NCBI GenBank assembly: GCA_001430745.1
Contig: KQ481993.1
Coordinates: 1,215,879 to 1,255,030 of the forward strand
DNA length: 39,152 bases
Origin: Auxenochlorella pyrenoidosa
Taxonomy: Eukaryota; Chlorophyta; Trebouxiophyceae; Chlorellales; Chlorellaceae
Reading direction: 5' to 3'
In this document: positions 20,101-29,059 of the stretch, one piece after another
How positions within the stretch are numbered: position 1 is the stretch's first letter
Layout: every line of letters begins with the position of its first letter
Made by a program: the position numbers and the translations under genes
Notes under the pieces: model-generated
What the model was told of the DNA's origin: nothing
Seen by the model: the letters and a program-made list of their open reading frames with translations, nothing else
The model's database searches: none

Positions 20101-22101
20101 TCCTGCAGTGCCCGGTGGTAGGGCGACTTCTTGCGCCGCGGCCTGCCCGCCACCTGCTGCGCCGGGCCGGCAGCCTCATGCTCCTCATCAGCTTCTCCCG
20201 CAGCTGCTGTGCCTGCTGTGGCTCCTACTGACGCACCCACAGCAGCGGCTGGCGCTGCACTGCCTGGGTGCTGCAACTGCTGCAACTGCTGCTGCATCTC
20301 CTGCTGCTGTGCCTGCTGGGGTTCCTGTTCCTGTTCCTGTTCCTGTGCTGCCTGCTGCTGCTGCTGCTGCTGCTGTTCTTGTGCCTGTTGCTGCTGCTCA
20401 CCCTGCTGTGGCTCCAGGTGCACTGTTGCCACTTGGGCCTGCTGCTCGGCCGCTGCATCTGCCGTCGCTGCACCGGCATCCGCACTTGCTGCGTCCGCAC
20501 CAGTCATGGCAGGCGCACCTCCCGCTGGCTCCTCCGCGTTCTCCATGTCGTCATCTGCCCGGCCCTGCCCGCTGCCGCTGGCCGCCTCCCAGGCTGCGTC
20601 GGCTGCCTGCTCTGCCTGCTCCCTGCGGGCCAGCTCATCCTGCAGCTGCATCTCTGCTAGGTCCTCAGCATCCTCCTCATCCAACGGCACATCAGAGGAG
20701 TTGCGACCCTCGGCTGCGTTGCTGCCAGCCTCGCCGGCCTCGCCCCCCTCCTGCCCGGTAGAGGACAGCTCGCCAGCACTGCCGCCCAGCTCGCCCGCGC
20801 CGCTCAGCTCCAGAGCTGCCTCATCCTGCCCCGGTTCCTCCAGCCCGAAACCAAGTCCGGGCAGCGAGGCGCCCGCCGCCGTGGCGTCGACGCTGCCGCC
20901 GTCGATGCCGGCGGCGGTGGCGGCGGAGGCCGCAGCTGCGGCCAGTGCCGCCCCAGCATCCGTCGTCAGCGGGATGTCAATCTCTACTGCCGCCAGCGTG
21001 ACCTGAGCGTCGTCCAGCTGTGCGCCGTGCTCCAGCTTGCGGTGCCGCTTGCCGGCGCTGCACACAGAGAGCGTTGCACACAGGGGTGGGCGCGGTGCCC
21101 AGGTCGAAGCTGCCGGGCCAGCTGGGCGCGAGCAGCTTTCAGCGAGGGTGGGCGGGCTTGGTACAGGAGCAGGTCGGGGGCTGAGCAGAGGCGCAGATCA
21201 GACAAGACAGGTGAGCGCTGGCGCCGTGACGGGCGCTCCCTGTCCATGCCTCACATGACGCTGCCGCCAGCCGCATGCAGCACGAGCGATTCTGTGGCCT
21301 GCTGACGGCCGGCCGGCCTCAGCCTGCGTGCGGCATGCGCAGTGCTGCAGCGGGGATGAAGATGTGGGGGACGCACATCGAACCTGGCGATGCAGAGCGC
21401 CATACCTGCGTTTTGACCCTCCTGTTTGCATCCAGTCGTGCCTGCTGCTGCATGTTTGCCCCGCAGGCAGGATGTTGCCCCACAGGGGAGGCGGCGCGGA
21501 CGCCCGCAAGCTCCCGAGCACATTGCAGGCAAGCGCTGCAGGGCAGCGCTGCAGGGTACATGCAGAGGCGGCCTGGGCAGGCGCACCTCCCGCTGCTGAA
21601 GCTGATCATGGAGACCACCACGCAGCCGACGAGTGCCACAAGAAGCACATGGCCACCCACTCGTGCCCTGCAATGTGGGGGACAGCAAGCATGGTGGGAC
21701 AGGAGGATGAGGGGCCAAGTGGACGTGCGACGACGGCAGCGGTGGCTGCGCATGGAGGCCCGGAAACAAACCCTGAGCAACGAAAGGGCGTGATGCATCA
21801 TCTCCACCGTCTCCCCATCCAAAATGGCTTCCCATCTGGGCATGCCCATCTGGGCTGGCGGTAGCGATGCAGCAGCTGCCGGCGCGTACTGCTGACTTCC
21901 TCAGCGCAGTCTCATGCGCTTGTGACTTGGCTGTCTCATGCGCAAGCCACATCTCTTCACTTAACAGGCCCACAGGCTGCAAGGCAGATAGATATATCGC
22001 TGGCCCCACCTCTTGTGCTCCCTGCTTCGTTCGGCAGCTGGCCACGCTAGCTCCAGTCGTCGCCGCCCAGGAGTTGCGCCAGTGTGGGCCAGCAGCCCCA
22101 T
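17184..22101 (-). CDS. Membrane-anchored carbohydrate sulfotransferase 1
   Basis: It would transfer sulfate from PAPS to a carbohydrate in the Golgi lumen. Exons in transcript order: 22101-22010, 21667-21587, 21057-20004, 19810-19742, 19568-19488, 19239-19132, 18902-18796, 18540-18432, 18217-18162, 17924-17846, 17633-17563, 17313-17184. All introns are GT-AG and the product is 678 residues. It has a short basic cytosolic tail, a type II anchor (about residues 36-54, HVLLVALVGCVVVSMISF), and a 300-residue acidic, Ala- and Gln-rich linker with EQ repeats. The sulfotransferase domain follows. The 5'-phosphosulfate loop is GWQKCATTSLFHHL, and the 3'-phosphate block is SMREPISRGISMLAHNL with the RxPxxRxxS pattern. 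Other blocks are FEGSTHYGREGPR, FPREQIMLL and MANWEKAWQAGFNSC. Motifs resemble heparan-sulfate-type enzymes, but the acceptor is unknown. It is divergent from its paralog at 23308-27615, which has the same exon plan. Confidence 0.9.
20225..20420. repeat. Low-complexity CTG/TTCCTG-type repeats coding Q- and EQ-rich linker
   Basis: On the minus strand this part of the large sulfotransferase 1 exon codes runs of Gln and a repeated Glu-Gln pair, from tandem CAG and CAGGAA units. It lies in the stem linker between the membrane anchor and the catalytic domain. The paralog has its own shorter Gln-rich linker at about 24330-24580, which aligns poorly, so the linkers diverged or expanded separately. 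Confidence 0.8.
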
Positions 22102-23307
22102 GCTTTAGAACGATCCGCCTGCCCCTACTGCCACTCTGTAACTATTGAAGACGTTGGGCGGCCTGCCAGCCGCAGCCAGGCAGGGGGAGCAGCCGCCGAA
22201 GCCAGGACTCTGCGCCGGGCAACTTGGCGCTCCCTGGAACGGTATGGGCGGTTCCAAGGTGCTCAATGCTTCAGTGAATGCGGATGGCGCGCGCTGCCCA
22301 AGCTCCGCAAGCGCTGCAAGCGCGGCTCTAGCTTCCCCTCTGGCGCTGCTGGGCGTGCTATGCGGCAGCCTGTTGCTTAGCGCGATCCCCCAGCTCATAC
22401 CTGCTTGTAAATGCTGCCCACACACCGCGATCACCCCGGTGAACCGCGCTGCGAAGACCGACTATGTGCCCCCTGTTGATGACGCCCCCCTGCCGGCTTC
22501 TCATGCAGCCCCCTGGCAGCTCGGTCAGCTACTGCAGGCAACTGGCTGTCTGCCTGGAGCCGTCGCACTTGAGATGTGGAGTGCGACAGGACCGCCGAGG
22601 CTCCTTCCCTTGGCAGTCCCGGCCAGGAGCAGGGTAGGCGGGAGGAGGCCATGTTGAAGTGCAAGATCCCAGGCTGGCACAAAAGCAGACATGGAGCCTT
22701 GCACTCGAATTGACTTGGCCTGCTGACACCCTCAGGTTCTGAGCAAATATGGCAAAGCAGCCAGGAGGCAACAGTTGGAACTCGCCCGCTATGGCTGGGA
22801 GACTGCAAGGGGAATGCCGCTGTAAATGCAGTCTCTGCAGTCCCCTGGGTAGACAATAGGGGTATGCATGCAGCACCAGAACCAGGGGATGTAAGGCCCG
22901 CCTGAGGGACGCCACCAGGCTCGTGATTCATGAAGGGTGCTTAGATGCACGGCAGCGCCGCCAGGCGGGTGGCGCTAGAGTGAAGATGTCGGGGGGCTCG
23001 CGAGGTGTCGCAGTTGCCCCTCCCGTGGTCGCAACAAATCTCGCATCTCAGCGTGAATTGCGCCAGGAAGGACGCTTTGGGGCTACATCCATCTTGCCGC
23101 GGCGGCCAACCACCAGCTCTCGCAAGCCATGTGTTAAGCCGTGGCTCCCCGAACACGGCCTTGCAACAGGGATCGCAACCTGCGCGGCCAGCTGTCAGTG
23201 CGCCTGCCGCTGCCGCCACTGTTGCCGCCGCCGCCGCGCGGTGCCAGTGCTCTCCGCTGCCGCATGTTCTAGGGCCGCTGCCAGCAGCGCACTAGCGGCT
23301 GGGCAGC
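22102..23307. promoter_or_regulatory. Shared upstream region of the divergent sulfotransferase pair
   Basis: These 1206 bases separate the two modelled start codons and would carry both promoters. A plus-strand frame from an ATG at 22244 to 22657 includes a hydrophobic stretch, but I found no domain or splice support and do not call it a gene. I see no inverted repeat at the centre that would mark the duplication breakpoint. Confidence 0.45.
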
Positions 23308-26300
23308 ATGCAGCACCGTAACGCGCCAGCCGCGCTGAATGGCGCGCCATGGCACCGTGGTCGCCACGCGACTGCAACGTGGTCGTCAGAGCTGGCAGCC
23401 GGGGCACCCAGCGGAAGGAGGTGAGGGCGAGGTCGGAGCGTCGTAGGCATGGCCACAACAGCCCACAGCCTCAGCATTGCTACTGTCATTTTTTAATGCC
23501 TTGTTGTGCACCGCTTCTTCTTCAATCTGCGACCATGCATGCCATGTCTGCCCTCACCCCAAGGTTGGTGCTCCTTTCTGCTTTGATGCTTCCTCGATGT
23601 GAGGGACAGCCCGGCTTGAGGACCAGTCAGAATGCACGCAGTAGCCCTCAGTCTTCGACCATTGTCTTGCCTTTCTGCCGGCACTGAGCCATTGCGCTGG
23701 CACAGCTGCCGCTGGCACGGCCGGGCTGGCTGTCGGCCTTCACCCGCAGCCCTCGCCAGCTCCCGCCAGCCGGGTAGCTGCTAGATCCGGGTGCACTCGC
23801 TGCGCCACATGGCATGCCAACCCACCTTGTGCGCTTCCCCCCAGCCAGCCTCTGGCAGGCTGCAGTCCTTCCTGAGCTGGGCGCTGCAGCGGTATGCAGG
23901 TCCCGCCGCTGTAGCCTGCCTGCCGGCAACGCTAATGACCTCGCCAGCTGGCTCCCGACATGCAGGTCGCGCCTGAAGGGCCGGGTGGCCCTCACCGCAG
24001 CCGCGCTGGCGCTGGCGGTTGTCTACTCGCTTGCCATCTTCAACGCCGGCATGCAGGCGGCGCAGCACACCGAGGCGCAGGGCGCGCTGCTGTGAGGCCG
24101 GGGGGCGTGCTGTGGTGCCAGCTCCTGCGCCGTCGCCTGCCACGCGTGCTGCCGTGCACCCTCTCACGCAGTCGTGTGGCATCCATGCCCAATGCTGCAG
24201 TGCGCAGGCAGGATCAAAGTCCCGCTGCTGCTCCCCACCAACAACCCCACCCCACCCCTGCCCCACCCCCCGCCCCCACTTGCGCCTGCAGGCCAGGGAA
24301 GCGGCACCGCAAGCTGGAGAATGGCGGCGTGCAGCAGGAAACGCAGCAGGCAGTGCTGTCAGCAGTGCAGGAGCAGCTGCAGCAGCAGGAACAGCAGCAA
24401 GGGGCCATTGGGGTGGAGCAGCAGCAGCAGCAGCAGACCTCAGCAAGTGAGCTGAAAGTGCAGCTAGGTATAGCCACAGACCCAGGAGAGCAGCAGCAGG
24501 CACAGAAGCAGGCACAGGAGCAGGGCCAGCACGCACAGGATGAGCAGCCAGTGGAGCAGCAGGCGCAGCAGCAGGATGGTGGAGAGGCTGGCGGCAAGCT
24601 GGCCGCAGCAGAGGAGGCGGCGGGCGCAGCAGTCGAGGAGGCGCAGGACACTGCGGGCGCTGTCGCCGAGGACGCCAGTGGCGGCTCTGCACAGGACTCT
24701 GCCAAGGCCAGCACAGCAGGGGCTGCCGCTGCAGGTCCCGCTGCCGCCGGTGCAGCAGCAGACGCGGCCCAGGAGCAGGCGGGCAACGGCACAGCATCGG
24801 GGCATGAGGCGGGGGGCGGCGGGCGGCGCAAGTCGCCCTACCAGCTGGCCCTGGAGAACTGCACGACGCTGGCCTGCCTGAAGGAGGCGGCCAAGCAGAA
24901 GCGCTACCGCGGCCAGTTCCTGTTCCCGCACTTCCTCATCATCGGCTGGCAGGCAAGTTGATGGAGGGCCCGGGGGGAGGAAGGGGGGGCGGCGGCTGCG
25001 TGGCGCATTGCGGCATGCATGCGCTACGTGCAGCCGCGCGGCGGCTAACGCTTGAGGGGCCGTGCAAAGAGACAATGCCAGGCGTGGCGCGCGGTCACGC
25101 AGACCGACACGCAGGGCCGGTGACGCCTCCTGGCTTGCCTGCCCCCCTTCGTCTGCCCGCCCGGCCCGCAGAAGTGCGCCACCACCTCGCTGTTCCACCA
25201 CCTCAAGGACCACCCTGCGGTGCTGACCCCCTCCGAAAAGGTGCGTCCCGCGCGCCTGGGCGCCGCCGCTGTGGTGCACATCTGATCGACACGCCGGCGC
25301 GCTTTCTTCGGCGCCGCGCTGCGTCAACCTGCCCCCCGTCCATGCGTTCTTGCGTTCACTGGCGGTACTTTCCTGCTGCTGCCAGGGGACGCGGCAAGAG
25401 TGCTGTGCTGCAAGCCTGGGGCTGCACGAAGCGCACTGCCACTTCTCCACGCCGCCTCCAGACAGCCATGCCGGGGCCGCTGCAGCCGTTGTGCCAGCCT
25501 GCTCTGTGACCAACTGTCCAACACGGGCTCAGCTCACAGGATCGCCGCCCGCCTACACCTCTGCAGGAGCCCGAGTTCTTCAGCTATGACTGCCAGTACG
25601 ACCCTGAAGCGTGCCCGCTGGAGATGCAGAAGGAGTACATCGAGGAGGCAAGTGCTGGCCCAACCTTGCTTGCTGCTGTGTGTGGCTCCCTCAAGCCGGC
25701 TCTGGCAGCTTGCGCGCCCGCTGGCGCCTGCCATGAGCTGCCAGCCGGGTCGCCATGTTGGGGTGCATGCTGCGCTGCACGTGCGCTTGCCGCTGCGCAG
25801 CCGGCGCCCGCCCCGCTCCTTGCCCCCCACCAGCGCAAACCCTGCTGCTCCTTGCTGCGTTGCTGTGTGCAGACGCTGCACCTCAACCGCGTGCTGCGGC
25901 ACAACGCGTACCGCCTGGCCTTCGAGGGCAGCACCCACTACGCCCGCGAGGGGCCCCGCATGGCCAGGGGCCTGCGACGGGTGCGCTGGGCCTGGGCAGG
26001 GCCATGCCCGGGAGGGGCGGCAGGGGGTGGCCTGCGTCAGGCCGTGGCGGCGTGGCAGGGAAGACTGTGTGTGCGGGCAGCTGGCTGGTGGGCTCGACTC
26101 GTGAGGCTTCGCAGCAGGTACAGCCCGGCAGCTGTGCCTGGGTCAGCATGCGGGCGCACTTGGTACAGCGCTTTGCGGCCTGAGGGCGCCATTATGCTCC
26201 CGCCCGGCTCGCCGCCGACAGGTGTTCCCCTGGGTCAAGCTGATCGCCTCCATGCGCGAGCCCATCAGCCGCTACCTGTCCATGCTGGGGCACAACCTGG

Positions 26301-27615
26301 ACAAGAACACGTACACCTGCCTGAGGAAGTGAGGGCGCCCGCGCCGCCTGCGCCCGCCTGCGCAGCCTGTCTGCGTTTAGGAGCGGCGCAGCCTGCGGTC
26401 CGGCCTCGACAGGGCCTGCCTGCCCTCACGCTCGCTGCGCTGCCCCGCGTGCCAGAGCTTGCTTGACCCTGCCGGCCCTGCCCCCCGCCTGCCCCGCCCC
26501 TTACTCATTATCCAGGCGTGACCTCTTCGAGTGCCTGGAGCTGGAGCTGCCCTGGAACAACTACACAACGCCCTTCGTGTCCTGGCTGGAAGCGTACCCA
26601 CGGGAGCAGATCATGCTGCTGCAGGTGCGCCGGGCGCCGCCCTGGGTTCGGCCCTGGCTCTGCGGCCCAGCTGCGCACCTCCGCCCCGGCTTCTGCTTCC
26701 CCCGTGGCCAGGTGCATGCCCGGTGGCGCGCTGCCTAGACGTCCTGCGGCGGCAGGCTGCAAGTTTGCGCCTGGGCTGACCAGCGGTGTGACCCCAATGC
26801 CTTTCCTGTGCAGTACGAGAGCCTGACAGCCCCCGAGTACGAGAAGCAGCACCTGCAGGCCGTGAAAACGTGAGGGTTCTGCCGCCGCTGCCGCCAGCAT
26901 CCCCTTGCCCGCTGGTTGCCATGATTAGGGCAGCATGCCGCTCGCACGCGCATTCTGGGCTGCTGCGTATGAGCGGGCCTCTTTTGCAGACACCCTCCTT
27001 AGCTTCCCTGCCTGCCCGGCCACCTCCATGCAGCTTCCTTGGCCTGGACCCAAGCCTGCCAGCCAGCACGGCGCTGCCGCACAGCAATACCCGCGCCGCG
27101 CGCCTCGGGCAGGAGGTGAGCGGCAGTAACCCTGCACGCCGCGCCGTGGCCTGCCACGCATGCAAAGCCGTGCGGCTGCACAACTGCAGGTAGGCAGCAA
27201 GTAACACGGAAGCTCACCGCTGCTTGTCCGACCTTGCAGCCTGAGGGCTGGCCCATGGAGCGCTGGCAGTATGAGCGCCTTGTGGAGATCGTGCGGCCGG
27301 ATGCCCAGAGGTGGGGGCTCGTGGTCTTGCGCAGGCTGTAGCTGGCAGAGGCGCATGCGCAACACCCTCCTGCCACTGGTGGGCCGTCAGCGGTTCCACC
27401 AAGCGCGCTGTGCACTGCAGGCGCCGAGCAGCAGTGCCTCTGGCAATGCTTAGCAAGTCCTTCTGCCTCCCACCCCTGGCCCCTGCTGCAGCATCGCCAA
27501 CATCGTGACCCAATATGGTTTTGGCGACGGCCAGGTGTGGATGGCCAACTGGGAGGCGGCCTGGCAGTCCAACCTGGATGGCTGCGCCCCGGACGGAAAG
27601 TGCACCATCCACTAG
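23308..27615 (+). CDS. Membrane-anchored carbohydrate sulfotransferase 2
   Basis: Paralog of the enzyme at 17184-22101, with the same predicted PAPS-dependent Golgi activity. Exons: 23308-23420, 23966-24091, 24292-24952, 25172-25240, 25567-25647, 25873-25980, 26222-26328, 26516-26624, 26814-26869, 27034-27115, 27240-27310, 27492-27615, giving 568 residues. The anchor is about residues 45-63 (VALTAAALALAVVYSLAIF). A Gln/Ala/Glu-rich linker leads to GRRKSPYQLALENC, then the phosphosulfate loop GWQKCATTSLFHHL. The 3'-phosphate block is SMREPISRYLSMLGHNL. Later blocks are FEGSTHYAREGPR, YPREQIMLL, PEGWPMERWQYERL and MANWEAAWQSNLDGC. Introns after 24952 and 25647 begin with GC (CAG/GCAAGT and GAG/GCAAGT), whereas the paralog has GT there. 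Exon 1 is an inference from ATG, GTGAGG donor and phase 2, which the paralog shares. An unspliced start at 23814 is the alternative. Confidence 0.9.
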
Positions 27616-27876
27616 GCCGCCGCAGCACTGAATTGCACCGCTGTCGGCAGCTGCGACCCACTCTCGAAACATGGGGTCTCAAACTCAATCTTCCCTACCT
27701 TGTTGGCAGGCCGACGCAGCTGCTTGCGCACCCCTGCCTGTCCTCTATCCTCGCTCCCCCAATTTCTGTTCATTTCCCCCTGCTATTGCCTGTCCAGTCA
27801 ACTAAATTCTGCTTGCCCTTGGTGAGCAACCGCCAGCTCCAATCAAAGCACAGATTGATGCGTGCGTTTAACGCAA

Positions 27877-28240
27877 ACGAGGCCTGCGGGGGTTGGCACT
27901 GTGTGCCTGCGCTTGCGCGGGACCTTGGGGTGCGCAGGAGCGGGATGCCGCTGCGGCGCGGCTGCCATGGCTGAGGGCGCCTGGTCGCTGCCAGCTGAAC
28001 CTCCATGCCAGCATGCCTCATGGTTGAGACTGCAGCTTAGCCTCCTGCACCGGAGCAGGCTCTCACCACGGCTCCCCAGGATGCAAGCATGCGCTGCTGT
28101 CGACACTAGGCGGGGGCAGTGGCAGCAGCAGGCGGGACCGGTGGCGCCACTGCCAGCAGCAGCACGCCTATGCTGGCAGCGCCGTTGCCTGTCAAGTGTT
28201 GGATCTCAACATCTTTTGCCAGCAGGCTTGGCGGCGCTGG
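27877..28240. repeat. Direct repeat unit, copy 1 (about 0.36 kb)
   Basis: It starts at CGAGGCCTGCGGGGGTTGG and aligns with copy 2 at a constant offset of 614 bases. I saw no insertion or deletion across the full length, only scattered substitutions. The most diverged part is around 28107-28130. The unit ends near GCAGGCTTGGCGG. Confidence 0.9.
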
Positions 28241-28490
28241 GCGGCTGCCATCGTGGCAGGTCGCGCCCTGCCCTGCGGCCCTCTGTCCCTGCCTGTCGCT
28301 GGCTGGCGCCCGCAGCCTGCCTAATTATGGCACGCACCTACACTTGAAGGGCAGCGAGCGTTGGCCAGGCCGGTGCCCACAGCCTCGGTGCTGGCTGCCG
28401 CTGTCGGCACCGCATGCCTGGCTGCTGCTGCCGGCAGGATGGGCGTGCTCCTGCCTGCTGCTGCTTCAGCAGGGCATCATGGCAATCATA

Positions 28491-28854
28491 CCGAGGCCTG
28501 CGGGGGTTGGCACTGTGTGCCTGCGCTTGCGCGGGACCTTGGGGTGCGCAGGAGCGGGATGCCGCTGCGGCGCGGCTGCCATGGCTGAGGGCGCCTGGTC
28601 GCTGCCAGCTGAACCTCCATGCCAGCATGCCTCATGGTTGAGACTGCAGCTTAGCCTCCTGCACCGGAACAGGCTCTCACCACGACTCCCCCGGATGCAA
28701 ACATGCGCTGCTGTCAACACCGGGCTGCGGCGGCGGCGGCAGCAGGCGGGACCGGTGGCGCCACCGCCAGCAGCAGCACGCCTACGCTGGCAGCGCCGCG
28801 GCTCTTCAAGTGTTGGATCTCAACATCTTTTGCCAGCAGGCTTGGCGGTGCTGC
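28491..28854. repeat. Direct repeat unit, copy 2 (about 0.36 kb)
   Basis: Near-identical to copy 1, from CCGAGGCCTGCGGGGGTTGG to GCAGGCTTGGCGGTGCTG. The first 180 bases are almost unchanged. Mismatches cluster in the second half, for example the GC-only run near 28725-28740. About 250 bases of unrelated DNA lie between the copies. Confidence 0.9.
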
Positions 28855-28860
28855 CTGAGT

Positions 28861-28939
28861 GATGAGGCTGCAGCCTAGCCTCCTGCACCTGAACAGGCTC
28901 TAAGCACTGCTTCCCAGGATGCAGGCATGTGCTGCCTGT
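28861..28939. repeat. Partial, diverged third copy of the direct repeat
   Basis: It shares CTGCAGC-TAGCCTCCTGCACC and the following AACAGGCTCT and GGATGCA segments with the central part of copies 1 and 2, but is more diverged and truncated on both sides. Confidence 0.7.
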
Positions 28940-29059
28940 TCAATCCCGCCAGCCATGGCTTTCAACTGTAAACATGAGTGACACCTGGTGATGCCACATC
29001 ATCCGTGATCATACAGCAATGCAGCAGCAAAGTGACCAATGCCCTGTGCCTCTGGAGGG

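Larger units (their letters stand above)
27616..29059. other. Intergenic between convergent sulfotransferase 2 and MscS gene
   Basis: It holds the 3' UTRs and the duplicated unit described separately. A TGTAA near 28968 could serve as a plus-strand poly(A) signal but is 1.3 kb from the stop. No convincing coding region is seen. Open frames through the repeat change frame between copies because the offset is not a multiple of three. Confidence 0.45.

Noticed and set aside
22244..22657. Plus-strand ORF with a hydrophobic segment in the divergent sulfotransferase spacer
   Set aside because: It has no recognisable domain and no splice-supported partner exons, overlaps equally open frames on the other strand, and lies where two promoters are expected.
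23814..24091. Unspliced first exon of sulfotransferase 2 starting at the ATG 23814
   Set aside because: A good acceptor (CCCGACATGCAG then G) at 23965 matches the paralog's intron position and phase, and an upstream ATG exon with a GTGAGG donor fits in phase. It is kept only as an alternative.
27862..28862. Protein-coding interpretation of the duplicated unit
   Set aside because: The 614-base offset is not a multiple of three, the substitutions are not concentrated at synonymous positions in any frame I compared, and no start or splice signals recur.
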